A DNA stretch of 49,268 bases from Psychroflexus aestuariivivens (GCF_004010055.1 NZ_RQVT01000063.1:1-49268), one strand, 5' to 3'. Counted from the stretch's first letter, positions 40,860-49,268 are shown. The notes: a model not told the origin generated them from the sequence alone. Numbers and translations are program-made.

Positions 40860-42203
40860 ATGTCTAAAGACGTTAAAGTTAAAAAAGGATTGAAGCTCAG
40901 GCTGAAAGGCGAAGCTGAAAAAATCCTAAAAGATGCCCCAAAGTCAAAGACTTATGCCATCAGACCTTCAAATTTTCATTCTGCCGTTCCTAAAATGGTT
41001 TTGAAAGAAGGAGAGAAAATAAAAGCAGGGGAAGAATTGTTTTTTTCAAAATATTCAGAAAAAACTAGATTTGTTTCACCTGTGAGTGGAACTTTGAAGG
41101 AAATCGTAAGAGGAGCAAAGCGTAAAATATTGAGCGTTATTGTTGAGTCTGACGACACAATAGAATATAAAGATTTTGGCACAATGAATCCTTTGAAATC
41201 CTCAAACGAGGAAGTTAAAGAGCGTGTGTTTTCAACAGGTTTAGGCGCTTTTATAAAACAAAGACCTTACGATATTCCAGCTGTTGCGGACGATTCTCCA
41301 AAAGCAATTTATGTTTCTGCATTCGATACAGCTCCACTAGCAGCATCGGCAGAAATTATTTTGAAAAATAAAGTTGAACACTTTCAGGCTGGAATAAATG
41401 TCCTAACAAAACTTACTGAAGGGAAAGTCTATTTGGGTGTTGATAAACATTCAGCCAGTTTTCTAAAAGATATTGAAAACGTTGAGATTCTAAATATTTC
41501 CGGACCACATCCTGCTGGTAACGTTGGAACTTTAGTTCATGAAACTGAGCCAATGAACCGAGGAGAGCGAGTTTGGTCTGTAAATCCTGAAGATGTTGCT
41601 ATCATTGGAGAGCAGTTTTCAACCGGAAAATATAACGCAGAACGCACTGTAGCAGTTTGCGGATCTTCTGCAAATGAAAAATATTACTACAAAACTATAA
41701 TTGGCGCGGAAGTAAAATCAGTTCTCAAAGATTTTGAAGATAATTCTAGAATTATTTCAGGGAACGTTTTGACTGGCGAAAAAATTCCAGCTGATGGTTA
41801 TTTAAATTTCTTTGCCAACGAATTGACAGTAATTCCTGAAGGCAATGAATATAGAATGTTTGGATGGTTACCATTTAAAGATAATGATATTCATTCCATG
41901 TCGAAAACTTCTTTGTCTTGGATGTTTCCAAACAAAAAATATGAAGTTAATACAAATTTGAACGGGGAAGAACGTGCATTGGTTGTAACTGGTGAAATGG
42001 AAGAGGTAATGCCATTGGATATTTTTCCAATGCAACTCATCAAAGCGTGTCTAGCTGGCGATGTTGAAAAAATGGAAAATCTTGGTATTTATGAAGTTAT
42101 TCCAGAAGACTTCGCCTTGATAGATTATACAAATACATCGAAAATCGAAGCGCAAGAAATTATTCGCAATGGTTTAGATATAATGATAACAGAGGTAGGA
42201 TAA
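40860..42203 (+). CDS. nqrA: Na+-translocating NADH:quinone reductase subunit A
   Basis: 447 residues from MSKDVKVKKGLKLRLKG. A TTG two codons earlier is not needed. SKTYAIRPSNFHSAVPKM, EKTRFVSPVSGTLKEI (a lipoyl-like/barrel-sandwich region), SGPHPAGNVGTLVH and GWLPFKDND match NqrA. The subunit is soluble, on the cytoplasmic face, and involved in quinone binding. It is the first gene of the nqrABCDEF operon, with gaps of 1-21 bases between genes. Confidence 0.96.
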   Translation: MSKDVKVKKGLKLRLKGEAEKILKDAPKSKTYAIRPSNFHSAVPKMVLKEGEKIKAGEELFFSKYSEKTRFVSPVSGTLKEIVRGAKRKILSVIVESDDTIEYKDFGTMNPLKSSNEEVKERVFSTGLGAFIKQRPYDIPAVADDSPKAIYVSAFDTAPLAASAEIILKNKVEHFQAGINVLTKLTEGKVYLGVDKHSASFLKDIENVEILNISGPHPAGNVGTLVHETEPMNRGERVWSVNPEDVAIIGEQFSTGKYNAERTVAVCGSSANEKYYYKTIIGAEVKSVLKDFEDNSRIISGNVLTGEKIPADGYLNFFANELTVIPEGNEYRMFGWLPFKDNDIHSMSKTSLSWMFPNKKYEVNTNLNGEERALVVTGEMEEVMPLDIFPMQLIKACLAGDVEKMENLGIYEVIPEDFALIDYTNTSKIEAQEIIRNGLDIMITEVG

Positions 42204-42216
42204 ATCTATATTGACT

Positions 42217-43380
42217 ATGAATTGGATTAGAAAAAAAATTGACAAAATTAAGGAGCCATTTGAGCCTGGCAATAAATTAGAAAAATATAGGCCGGCTGTA
42301 AATGCATTAGACACATTTCTATTTGTGCCAGATCATACCACCAAAAAAGGTGCACATATCAGAGATGCTGTAGATTTAAAAAGAACAATGATTACTGTTG
42401 TGCTTGCTTTGATTCCAGCATTGATTTTTGGAATGTGGAATGCAGGTTATCAGCATTTTACACAGTTAGGAGAAAACCCAGCATTTATTGAAGCATTCTT
42501 ACACGGTGCATACAAAATTGTACCGATGATTATCGTGTCTTATGGCGTAGGTCTAGGATTAGAATTTGCTTTCGCTATTATGCGTGGTCACGAAGTCAAT
42601 GAAGGTTATTTGGTGACAGGTTTGCTTATCCCAATGATTATGCCTGTAGATATACCACTTTGGATGGTAGCTCTTTCTGTAATTTTTGCAGTATTAATTG
42701 GTAAAGAAGCTTTTGGAGGAACAGGAATGAACATTTTGAATCCAGCTCTTACAGCTCGTGCTTTTGCATTTTTTGCTTACCCAACATACATGTCTGGTAA
42801 CAAAATTTGGGTTAGTGAAGCTTCAAATGTAGATAGCATTTCTGGGGAAACCATTCTTGGAACTTTAGCGGCTAATAAAGAAGTAGAATACAATGTTGCT
42901 GAAATGTTTACGGGTGTTATTCCGGGATCAATTTCAGAAACTTCAACTTTATGCATTTTAGTCGGTGCTTTACTACTAATTTTAACCAAAGTTGGGAGTT
43001 GGCGAATTATCGTTAGCGGCTTTATTGGTGCAGCCTTGATGGGTTTAATCTTTAATGCATTGAATATTGAAGGAAATGGTTTGACTAATTTTCCTTGGTA
43101 TCAGCATTTAGTTGTTGGAGGTTTAGCATTTGGTATTGTCTTTATGGCAACAGACCCTGTGAGTGCTTCGCAAACAATGAAAGGAAAATGGATTTATGGA
43201 TTCTTGATAGGTTTGTTTGGTATAATGATACGGGTTTTCAACCCAGCCTATCCCGAGGGAATTATGCTTGCTATTTTGTTGTTGAATGTATTTGCACCAA
43301 CAATTGATTATTATGTGATTCAGGGCAACATAAAAAATCGTCAAAAGAGATTAAAATTGAAATCAGTTAAATCAGCTTAA
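42217..43380 (+). CDS. nqrB: Na+-translocating NADH:quinone reductase subunit B
   Basis: 387 residues from MNWIRKKIDKIKE; a TTG two codons earlier is less likely. About ten membrane segments are seen, with FGGTGMNILNPALTARAFAFFAYP and FMATDPVSASQT conserved. The FMN-attachment site is read as SGET (209-212), with Thr212 as the acceptor. The Vibrio NqrB motif is SGAT, so the residue before Thr is Glu here instead of Ala. Thr itself is kept, and ApbE encoded downstream would attach FMN. NqrB forms the main Na+ path. Confidence 0.95.
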   Translation: MNWIRKKIDKIKEPFEPGNKLEKYRPAVNALDTFLFVPDHTTKKGAHIRDAVDLKRTMITVVLALIPALIFGMWNAGYQHFTQLGENPAFIEAFLHGAYKIVPMIIVSYGVGLGLEFAFAIMRGHEVNEGYLVTGLLIPMIMPVDIPLWMVALSVIFAVLIGKEAFGGTGMNILNPALTARAFAFFAYPTYMSGNKIWVSEASNVDSISGETILGTLAANKEVEYNVAEMFTGVIPGSISETSTLCILVGALLLILTKVGSWRIIVSGFIGAALMGLIFNALNIEGNGLTNFPWYQHLVVGGLAFGIVFMATDPVSASQTMKGKWIYGFLIGLFGIMIRVFNPAYPEGIMLAILLLNVFAPTIDYYVIQGNIKNRQKRLKLKSVKSA

Positions 43381-43381
43381 A

Positions 43382-44140
43382 ATGGATAAAAATAGTAACG
43401 CTTATACATTTATATTTGCTATAGCAATGGTTATTGTTGTTGCTGTGACACTTTCTTTTACAGCAACTTCCTTGCAACCAATGCAAGCTGAAAATGTGCG
43501 TCAAGAAAAAATGCAAAGTATACTTTCAACATTTGTTGGAGATTCTGTCACTATTGATGGTCAAAAACAAGAATTATCAAGATCGGTAGCTTCAAAAATA
43601 TACGACGATTTCATTCTTGAAGAATTGACATTAGATAATAAAGGTGATTTGAAAGAAGGTGAAAACGCCTTTCAAGTGAACTTAGCGAAGCAATTATCTT
43701 TGGAAGAAGACAAACAAACTTTCCCGCTTTATGTTGCTGAATTTGAAGGTAGTAGATTTTATGTTGTACCTTTAAGAGGAACAGGACTTTGGGATGCTAT
43801 CTGGGGTTACGTGGCTTTAAAAGAAGATGCAAATACTATAGAAGGTGTTATTTTCGACCATAAAGGTGAAACTGCCGGATTAGGTGCAGAAATTACTACA
43901 GATTGGTTTCAGGAAAGATTTGTAAATGAACAAATTTACAATGAATCTGGCGAGATAGTTGGTGTTGAAGTTGTGAAAGGCTATGGCGGTGGAGACAATA
44001 AAGATGACAATAAAGTAGATGCTATTTCTGGCGCTACTATTACTGGTGATGGTGTTTCCAAAATGATGGAAAATAGATTGAAACATTATAAGCCGTATTT
44101 TGAGAAAGTTAAAAAATCAGGTAAAGTTGCAACGCGTTAA
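43382..44140 (+). CDS. nqrC: Na+-translocating NADH:quinone reductase subunit C
   Basis: 252 residues. One N-terminal membrane segment (about 8-28, AYTFIFAIAMVIVVAVTLSF) is followed by a periplasmic FMN-binding domain. GLWDAIWGYVAL, GETAGLGAEI and the attachment motif DAISGATIT with Thr219 are all present. FMN is bound there through a phosphoester by ApbE. The ATG follows the nqrB stop by one base, indicating translational coupling. Confidence 0.96.
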   Translation: MDKNSNAYTFIFAIAMVIVVAVTLSFTATSLQPMQAENVRQEKMQSILSTFVGDSVTIDGQKQELSRSVASKIYDDFILEELTLDNKGDLKEGENAFQVNLAKQLSLEEDKQTFPLYVAEFEGSRFYVVPLRGTGLWDAIWGYVALKEDANTIEGVIFDHKGETAGLGAEITTDWFQERFVNEQIYNESGEIVGVEVVKGYGGGDNKDDNKVDAISGATITGDGVSKMMENRLKHYKPYFEKVKKSGKVATR

Positions 44141-44142
44141 TT

Positions 44143-44892
44143 ATGGAAGATAAAAAGATAAAGAACAGCGAAGAAAATAAGTCTGAGAAAAAGAAAGAAA
44201 TGATTATGTTTCTTTCTAGTTCAGAAGAAAAAGAACACTTTTTATCTAAGGCTAATAGAAAAATTCTTTCAGACCCTTTAGATGATAATAACCCGATTAC
44301 TGTTCAAGTTTTAGGTATTTGTTCTGCATTGGCAATTACAGTTCAGTTAAGACCTGCAATTGTAATGTCGTTGGCAGTTGTGTTTGTAATGGCATTTAGT
44401 AATGTTATTATTTCATTGTTAAGAAATTCCATTCCTAGCCGAATCAGAATTATAGTTCAGTTGGTTGTTGTTGCTGCAATGGTAATTTTAGTCGATCAAA
44501 TTCTGAAAGCTTATGCGTTTGACGTTAGTAAACAATTATCCATATTTATTGGATTAATTATTACAAACTGTATTATTATGGGTCGTTTGGAAGCTTTCGC
44601 TCTAGGAAATGGTGTTTATAAGTCTTTCCTTGATGGTATTGGAAATGCTGCTGGATACGGTTTGATTTTAATAATTATCGCCTTTTTTAGAGAGCTTTTT
44701 GGCTCTGGAAAATTGTTAGGTTATGAAGTACTTGGACACAAAGGTGCAACGCTAGCAGAATCGACAGGTCTTTACGCTTTAGGTTATGAGAATAATGGTT
44801 TCTTCTTGCTTTCGCCTATGGCACTTATAGTTGTTGGAGTAATTATTTGGGTACAAAGAGCTAGAAATAGAAAATTAGTTGAAGAAAATTAA
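44143..44892 (+). CDS. nqrD: Na+-translocating NADH:quinone reductase subunit D (extended N-terminus)
   Basis: 249 residues as read from 44143. NqrD is usually near 210. Conserved sequence begins at DPLDDNNPITVQVLGICSALAITVQLRP (about residue 44), preceded by a Lys/Glu/Ser-rich hydrophilic head. Internal Met codons at 44200 and 44206 could be the true start. Six membrane segments follow, including GRLEAFALGNGVYKSFLDGIGNAAGYG with the conserved Cys region before it (ITNCIIMG), which helps bind the intramembrane iron centre shared with NqrE. The ATG at 44143 is two bases after the nqrC stop, which favours it. Confidence 0.92.
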   Translation: MEDKKIKNSEENKSEKKKEMIMFLSSSEEKEHFLSKANRKILSDPLDDNNPITVQVLGICSALAITVQLRPAIVMSLAVVFVMAFSNVIISLLRNSIPSRIRIIVQLVVVAAMVILVDQILKAYAFDVSKQLSIFIGLIITNCIIMGRLEAFALGNGVYKSFLDGIGNAAGYGLILIIIAFFRELFGSGKLLGYEVLGHKGATLAESTGLYALGYENNGFFLLSPMALIVVGVIIWVQRARNRKLVEEN

Positions 44893-44913
44893 AATATTTA
44901 AACCTTACTATTA

Positions 44914-45528
44914 ATGGATTTAATAAACTTATTTGTAAAAAGCATTTTCATTGAAAATATGATTTTTGCTTACTTTTTGGGGATGTGCTCTTACTTAGCT
45001 GTTTCTAAAACTGTTAAAACCGCTGTTGGACTTGGAGCTGCTGTTGTTTTTGTATTGCTTATTACAGTTCCTGTGAATTATTTATTAGACAATTATTTAC
45101 TACAACCTGGTGCATTATCTTGGTTGGGTGCTGAATTTGCTGAGGTAGATTTGAGCTTTTTGAGCTTTATAATGTTTATTGCGGTAATTGCTTCAATGGT
45201 ACAATTAGTTGAAATGATAGTAGAAAAATTTGCTCCAGCACTATATGGCTCTTTAGGTATTTTCTTACCACTAATTGCCGTTAACTGTGCTATTTTAGGA
45301 GGATCTTTATTCATGCAGCAAAAAGATTTCGATGGTATTGAAGGTGCAGCAGTTTATGGACTTGGAAGTGGTGTAGGTTGGTTTTTAGCTATTCTAGCAA
45401 TCGCTGCCATTAGAGAGAAAATAGCCTATTCTAACGTGCCAGCACCGCTTAAAGGTTTGGGAATTACATTTATTATTACCGGCTTGATGGCAATTGGCTT
45501 TATGAGTTTCATGGGAATTAAATTATAA
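44914..45528 (+). CDS. nqrE: Na+-translocating NADH:quinone reductase subunit E
   Basis: 204 residues, the family length, with six membrane segments. [25 protein letters not shown] holds the conserved Cys of the first half and [17 protein letters not shown] that of the second. With the two in NqrD they hold an iron centre in the membrane. [23 protein letters not shown] is typical. It lies 21 bases after nqrD and 10 before nqrF. Confidence 0.96.
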   Translation: MDLINLFVKSIFIENMIFAYFLGMCSYLAVSKTVKTAVGLGAAVVFVLLITVPVNYLLDNYLLQPGALSWLGAEFAEVDLSFLSFIMFIAVIASMVQLVEMIVEKFAPALYGSLGIFLPLIAVNCAILGGSLFMQQKDFDGIEGAAVYGLGSGVGWFLAILAIAAIREKIAYSNVPAPLKGLGITFIITGLMAIGFMSFMGIKL

Positions 45529-45538
45529 ATAAAAAATT

Positions 45539-46828
45539 ATGACAGTTATATTAGCGAGTGTAGCAGTTTTCTTAACTCTAATTTTGTTATTGGTAATCAT
45601 TTTGTTGACTGCCAAGTCAAAATTATCGCCATCTGGGCCAGTTAAGATAAATGTGAACGAAGAAAAAGATTTGGAAGTTGGGTCTGGATCTACCTTATTA
45701 AATACTTTAAGTGATAATAAACTATTCTTACCTTCAGCTTGCGGTGGAGGTGGAACTTGTATTCAATGTAAGTGTATTGTGAAAGACGGTGGTGGTGCTA
45801 TTCTACCAACAGAAGAACCTCACTTTACAAGAAAAGAAATTGCTGAAGGCTGGAGATTAGGTTGTCAGGTTAAAGTCAAACAAGACATGAAAATCGAAAT
45901 TCCTGAAGAAGTTTTCGGAATTAAAAAATGGGAAGCAACAGTCGCTTCTAACTATAATGTTGCTTCTTTTATCAAGGAATTTATTGTTGAAATTCCAGAA
46001 GATATGGACTATAAAGCTGGCGGTTATATTCAAATTGAAGTGCCACCATGCCAGGTAAAGTTTGAAGATATGGACATCACTGCCCATCCTGAAGAACATC
46101 CTGATCAAAAAGATAAATTTAAAGAAGAGTGGGACAAATTTAAATTATGGCCACTCGTTATGAAAAATACGGAAACTGTAGAAAGAGCATATTCTATGGC
46201 TTCCTACCCAGCAGAAGGAAGAAGAGTAATGCTTAACGTTCGTATTGCTACGCCTCCTTTCGACCGAGATAAAGGCGACTGGATGAGTGTTAATCCTGGA
46301 ATTGCTTCTTCTTATATTTTTAATTGTAAAGCTGGTGACAAAGTTACGATTTCAGGACCTTATGGTGAATTCTTCATCAACGAAAGCGAAGCAGAAATGC
46401 TTTATGTTGGTGGTGGTGCAGGAATGGCGCCGATGCGTTCTCATTTATACCACTTGTTCAGAACTTTGAAAACTGGACGTAAAGTAACATTCTGGTACGG
46501 TGGTCGTTCAAAAAGAGAATTATTCTACATTGATCATTTCAGAGCGCTAGAAAAAGATTTTCCTAATTTCAAATTCTATTTAGCACTTTCTGAGCCAATG
46601 GAAGAAGACAATTGGAAAGAAAAGAAAAGTATAGATGATGAAGGTGACGGATTCGTTGGCTTCATTCACCAATGTGTAATCGATAATTACCTGAATCATC
46701 ACGAAGAACCTGAAGATATTGAATTATATTTCTGTGGTCCTCCATTGATGAACCAAGCTGTTCAGAAAATGGGTGAAGATTTCGGAATTCCTGATGAAAA
46801 TATCAGATTCGATGACTTTGGAGGTTAA
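45539..46828 (+). CDS. nqrF: Na+-translocating NADH:quinone reductase subunit F
   Basis: 429 residues. An N-terminal membrane anchor (about 4-24) is followed by a [2Fe-2S] domain with Cys68, Cys74, Cys77 and Cys109 ([19 protein letters not shown]). The FAD domain has [10 protein letters not shown], and the NADH domain has [15 protein letters not shown] and [13 protein letters not shown], ending in RFDDFGG. It accepts electrons from NADH and starts the chain FAD to 2Fe-2S to NqrD/E iron to FMN of NqrC and NqrB. It is the last nqr gene and is followed by a terminator. Confidence 0.97.
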   Translation: MTVILASVAVFLTLILLLVIILLTAKSKLSPSGPVKINVNEEKDLEVGSGSTLLNTLSDNKLFLPSACGGGGTCIQCKCIVKDGGGAILPTEEPHFTRKEIAEGWRLGCQVKVKQDMKIEIPEEVFGIKKWEATVASNYNVASFIKEFIVEIPEDMDYKAGGYIQIEVPPCQVKFEDMDITAHPEEHPDQKDKFKEEWDKFKLWPLVMKNTETVERAYSMASYPAEGRRVMLNVRIATPPFDRDKGDWMSVNPGIASSYIFNCKAGDKVTISGPYGEFFINESEAEMLYVGGGAGMAPMRSHLYHLFRTLKTGRKVTFWYGGRSKRELFYIDHFRALEKDFPNFKFYLALSEPMEEDNWKEKKSIDDEGDGFVGFIHQCVIDNYLNHHEEPEDIELYFCGPPLMNQAVQKMGEDFGIPDENIRFDDFGG

Positions 46829-46850
46829 AATATTTTTTACTTAAACTTAC

Positions 46851-46881
46851 AAACCCAAGTATTCTATGCTTGGGTTTTTTT
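46851..46881 (+). terminator. Terminator of the nqr operon
   Basis: AAACCCAAG (46851-46859) and CTTGGGTTT (46869-46877) form a 9-bp stem followed by a U-run. Readthrough into the small gene and apbE may still occur. Confidence 0.88.
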
Positions 46882-46888
46882 ATATTTG
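46881..46888 (+). promoter_or_regulatory. Possible -7 box for the small gene and apbE
   Basis: TATATTTG matches TAnnTTTG and grows directly out of the terminator's T-run. The ATGs at 46890 and 46893 are so close that a transcript from here would be leaderless or nearly so. It could be a chance match. Confidence 0.35.
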
Positions 46889-46889
46889 A

Positions 46890-47252
46890 ATGATGAGTAT
46901 TTTAAATGAACAACAATTACATAACCTTGCCATGAATGTCGTTGGCGAAGATCTTGAATCTTTGGGTTATGAGTTTTTAGCGGTCAATAGCAAAATTGGA
47001 AAGAATCCTCAGTTCGTTGCAACAAAATCTGGAAAATTGATTTTTGTGGTTGTTAAGGCCATAAAATATCCTGAAAATCCTGTGTTATATGACGAAAAAT
47101 TACTTTTGAAAATTAGTAATCACGGCCAAAAATTTAAAGCTAAAACTTTTTATGCTGGCGTTGGTTTAGCAAATTCTATAGATTATCAACTTCCAGTAGA
47201 TTCCGATGAAAACTATGTAATGAATTATACTGGCTTAATTGAAATCAAATGA
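46890..47252 (+). CDS. Small protein between nqrF and apbE, possibly a degenerate UPF0102/nuclease-fold protein
   Basis: 120 residues (118 if the second Met at 46896 or the Met at 46893 is used). There is no signal peptide or membrane span. The outline of NVVGEDLESLGYEFLAVN, then GKLIFVVVKAIKYP, follows the pattern of UPF0102/YraN proteins (GE..A...L...GY.IL..N, then FVEVK). The acidic residues of a PD-(D/E)xK active site are missing (VVVK instead of VEVK), so nuclease activity is doubtful. Short homologs next to nqr genes are, as I recall, sometimes labelled as NqrF by neighbourhood; it has no NqrF domain. It overlaps apbE by 4 bases (ATGA), so the two are translated together. Confidence 0.7.
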   Translation: MMSILNEQQLHNLAMNVVGEDLESLGYEFLAVNSKIGKNPQFVATKSGKLIFVVVKAIKYPENPVLYDEKLLLKISNHGQKFKAKTFYAGVGLANSIDYQLPVDSDENYVMNYTGLIEIK

Positions 47253-48250
47253 AATACATCTTACCTATATTAATATTTTTCTTGATCAGTTGTCAAGAAG
47301 AGAACAATGAATATAAAGTTTTACAAGGAAATGCTTTTGGTACCACTTACGGAATTCAGTTTTTTTCAGATGCTAAAGCAATTAATGAAAAATCCATAGA
47401 CTCTATTTTTGATAAGTTAAATCAATCGATGAGTACGTATATCACTTATTCAGATATTTCAAAAATAAATTCTGGCTATGAAAACATTAAAGTAGATGAT
47501 GCGTTTTTAGAAGTTTTTAATTCTGCTAAAAAGATTTATAATGAATCTGAAGGCTATTTTGACCCCACAGTTGGACTTTTAGTAAATGCATACGGTTTTG
47601 GTCCTGAAGGCTATGATGAGAACTTTACAAAGACAGAACTAGACTCATTGATGACGTATGTCGGATTCGACAAACTTAGAATTCAAAATCGTCAAGTACT
47701 TTCTACCAAGCCACACTTTTATATTGATTTCAATGCTATCGCAAAAGGTTATGCGGTTGATCGTGTTGCTATTTTTTTGGAACAAAATGGAATCGAGAAT
47801 TACTTAGTTGAAATTGGTGGAGAAGTCCGAGTTAAAGGTAAAAATAAGCGTACTGATCAACTATGGAAACTTGGCATCGACATGCCTACCGAAAATGATG
47901 AGCGCATTCTTAAATATGCGACTGAACTCAGTAACGAAGCCCTAGCGACTTCGGGAAATTATAGGAAATTCAGAATAGATTCTGCTACTGGAAACAAATT
48001 TGTACACACCATAAATCCGAAAACGGGTTTAGCGAAAAAAAGTAATATTTTATCGGCTTCAATAATCGCAAAAACCTGTATGGAAGCAGATGCTTATGCA
48101 ACGGCTTGCATGGCAATGGGTTTTTCAAAAGCTAAAATTATGGTCGAATCTCTCGAAGAAATTGATGCTTTTTTTATTTATATCAATGATGAAGGCGAAC
48201 AAAAAACGTTTTCAACAAAGGGCTTTCAAGAAAAATTAATTGAACTCTAA
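47249..48250 (+). CDS. apbE: FAD:protein FMN transferase
   Basis: 333 residues. A lipoprotein signal peptide ends in the lipobox LISC (Cys15). QGNAFGTTYGIQFF, the DINAIAKGYAVD-like FNAIAKGYAVDRV, VEIGGEVRVKG, HTINPKTG and EADAYATACMAMG are ApbE signatures, with the metal-binding Asp in the last. The enzyme moves FMN from FAD onto Thr in periplasmic flavoproteins, here most likely NqrB and NqrC encoded just upstream. It is co-translated with the small protein before it. Its stop abuts the stop of the convergent methyltransferase gene. Confidence 0.95.
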   Translation: MKYILPILIFFLISCQEENNEYKVLQGNAFGTTYGIQFFSDAKAINEKSIDSIFDKLNQSMSTYITYSDISKINSGYENIKVDDAFLEVFNSAKKIYNESEGYFDPTVGLLVNAYGFGPEGYDENFTKTELDSLMTYVGFDKLRIQNRQVLSTKPHFYIDFNAIAKGYAVDRVAIFLEQNGIENYLVEIGGEVRVKGKNKRTDQLWKLGIDMPTENDERILKYATELSNEALATSGNYRKFRIDSATGNKFVHTINPKTGLAKKSNILSASIIAKTCMEADAYATACMAMGFSKAKIMVESLEEIDAFFIYINDEGEQKTFSTKGFQEKLIEL

Positions 48251-49018
48251 TTAGTTTTTAAAACAAACCGGAATAATTTCTCCTTTAGATAGACGATAAC
48301 GGTCGATATTTTCTTCGCTCATTTTTGAAGTGTAGTCAACTTCTTCAACCTCAAAACCAATAGAGCGAAGTTTGTCAAAATAATCTCGACCGTAGATTCT
48401 GACGTGATCGTACTGACCAAAGATTTTGGCTCTCTTTTTTGGGTCTTTAATGCTGTTGTCTTCAAAAGTTTTAGTCCTACTTAAATCCTGTGGAATTTGC
48501 AAAATAGCCATGCCGCCAGGTTTCAGAATACGGTAAATTTCTTGCATAGCTTTGGTGTCGTCCTGAATATGCTCCAAAACATGATTGCAGATTACGACAT
48601 CATAAATATTATTCTGAAAAGGTAAATCACATATATCTGCTTTCACATCTGCAATAGGAGAATTCAAGTCAGTGGTGGTGTAATCTAGATTTTCTTGTTT
48701 TCTAAATCGCTTATAAAAGGCTTGCTCAGGAGCGAAATGTAAAACTTTAAGTGGTTTAATAAAGAAATCGGTTTCATTCTGAAGAAATAGCCAAAGTAAC
48801 CGATGACGTTCTAATGAAAGGGTAGAAGGACTCAAAACATTGGGGCGTTGTTCGCCATAACCGTAAGGCAAAAATTTAGAAAAACGCTTGCCATCAATAG
48901 GATCTTCATAAGTATTTCCGCTGTAGATAAAAACTAAAAGCGGTCGAATAAGAAAGCTGATTTTAATGAGAAAAGGTCTCGGAACCGAGTTTAGAATAAA
49001 TTTGAAGATTTTTTTCAC
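48251..49018 (-). CDS. Class I SAM-dependent methyltransferase, unknown substrate
   Basis: 255 residues from a GTG at 49018 (MKKIFKFILNSVPRPF). A longer frame from an ATG at 49069 is rejected because its first codons lie in the tRNA-Leu gene. The methyltransferase domain shows YDVVICNHVLEHIQDD and IYRILKPGGMAILQIP, the common UbiE/type-11 motifs. The first SAM motif is weak (VLHFAPEQAFYKRF instead of a GxGxG loop). A hydrophobic stretch near the start (FLIKISFLIRPLLVFIY) may attach it to the membrane. The target is unknown; many relatives act in cell-surface glycan loci. Confidence 0.8.
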   Translation of the reverse strand: MKKIFKFILNSVPRPFLIKISFLIRPLLVFIYSGNTYEDPIDGKRFSKFLPYGYGEQRPNVLSPSTLSLERHRLLWLFLQNETDFFIKPLKVLHFAPEQAFYKRFRKQENLDYTTTDLNSPIADVKADICDLPFQNNIYDVVICNHVLEHIQDDTKAMQEIYRILKPGGMAILQIPQDLSRTKTFEDNSIKDPKKRAKIFGQYDHVRIYGRDYFDKLRSIGFEVEEVDYTSKMSEENIDRYRLSKGEIIPVCFKN

Positions 49019-49042
49019 ATGAAATAATTTATTCTTTAAAAG

Positions 49043-49126
49043 TGCCCAGAGCGGGAGTCGAACCCGCACGCCCTAATGGACACATGGCCCTCAACCATGC
49101 CTGTCTACCAATTCCAGCACCTGGGC
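49043..49126 (-). tRNA. tRNA-Leu (anticodon GAG)
   Basis: The minus strand folds as a class II tRNA of 84 bases. The acceptor stem is GCCCAGG with TCTGGGC (one G-U pair), the D-arm contains TTGGTAGAC, and the anticodon stem CATGG/CCATG encloses loop TTGAGGG with anticodon GAG. A long variable arm and T-arm GCGGG TTCGACT CCCGC follow, then discriminator A. CCA is not encoded. It reads CUC and CUU codons. Confidence 0.97.
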
Positions 49127-49211
49127 AAATTATAGATGCAAATATAATTTCAAAATAGAAATTAAACTTAGTTTTTCGTAAGAATTTGAAAACTGAATAG
49201 AATTGAAAAAG

Positions 49212-49268
49212 TGATCTGGCTGGGGCTCGAACCCAGGACCCTCTCCTTAAAAGGGAGATGCTCTACCA
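49212..49268 (-). tRNA. tRNA-Lys (anticodon UUU), 5' end beyond the window
   Basis: The visible 57 bases on the minus strand include the end of the D-arm (TGGTAGAGC), anticodon stem TCTCC/GGAGA with loop CTTTTAA (anticodon TTT), T-arm CTGGG TTCGAGC CCCAG, acceptor 3' strand CCAGATC and discriminator A at 49212. CCA is not encoded. The 5' acceptor strand and start of the D-arm lie past 49268. It lies 85 bases from tRNA-Leu in the same direction, so the two may form one tRNA transcript. Confidence 0.95.

Noticed and set aside
49019-49069. ATG start at 49069 for the methyltransferase
   Set aside because: The first codons are inside the 3' part of the tRNA-Leu gene; GTG at 49018 is preferred.
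1-49268. CRISPR array, prophage, IS element, rRNA operon or replication origin
   Set aside because: No regularly spaced repeats, transposase, integrase, phage structural gene, rRNA sequence or DnaA-box cluster was seen on either strand.

Overview
The window is chromosomal DNA of a Bacteroidota bacterium, most likely a marine member of the Flavobacteriaceae. The signs are A+T-rich DNA, two proteins with type IX secretion (T9SS) C-terminal sorting tails, a T9SS plug-family protein, an S46 dipeptidyl-peptidase, GxxExxY and four-helix-bundle cassettes, genes without clear Shine-Dalgarno sequences, and many TAnnTTTG (-7) promoter boxes of the Bacteroidota type. Sodium bioenergetics (a complete nqrABCDEF operon with apbE, and an NhaD antiporter) fit a saline habitat. 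Coding density is high, and no stretch over 300 bases lacks a gene. There is no CRISPR array, phage, IS element or origin.

Layout. 1-910: tail of a T9SS-exported protein, then a tRNA methyltransferase. 918-4745 (minus): phenylacetyl-CoA epoxidase operon in the order paaE-A-B-C-D, with an operator on its promoter. 4954-11424 (minus): a giant alpha-2-macroglobulin-like protein containing a SusC-type carboxypeptidase-regulatory plus TonB-plug module. 11.5-16.5 kb (minus): a small membrane protein, a Fic protein with a C-terminal helix-turn-helix and an inverted repeat at its promoter, a sugar-transferase/aminotransferase/nitroreductase operon, and a T9SS cargo protein. 16.6-23.8 kb: acyl-CoA dehydrogenase, anmK, amino-acid dehydrogenase plus nhaD, DUF3050, and glutaryl-CoA dehydrogenase. 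24.1-25.9 kb: crotonase, four-helix-bundle gene and PaaY. 26-32.8 kb: S46 peptidase, then E2 and fused E1 of a branched-chain-type 2-oxoacid dehydrogenase split by a GxxExxY cassette. 32.8-40.7 kb: a reductase, mechanosensitive channel, aminotransferase, desaturase, rsmG, pruA and T9SS plug protein. 40.8-48.3 kb: nqrABCDEF, a small nuclease-fold-like protein and apbE. 48.3-49.3 kb: a methyltransferase and two tRNA genes (Leu-GAG; Lys-UUU, cut by the window end).

How genes work together. The epoxidase operon and the crotonase-PaaY transcript lie about 19 kb apart but carry nearly the same palindrome overlapping the -7 box (CTAACAATYGTTAGWTTTG). This suggests one phenylacetate regulon under a repressor that is not in this window. 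The acyl-CoA dehydrogenases, 2-oxoacid dehydrogenase, glutamate/leucine-type dehydrogenase and PruA point to amino-acid and acyl-CoA catabolism, consistent with the S46 peptidase supplying dipeptides. ApbE would attach FMN to NqrB and NqrC. The most unusual items are the macroglobulin/TonB-plug chimera, the shared Paa operator, the two repeat-flanked cassettes inside metabolic operons, and the Fic gene with its operator.
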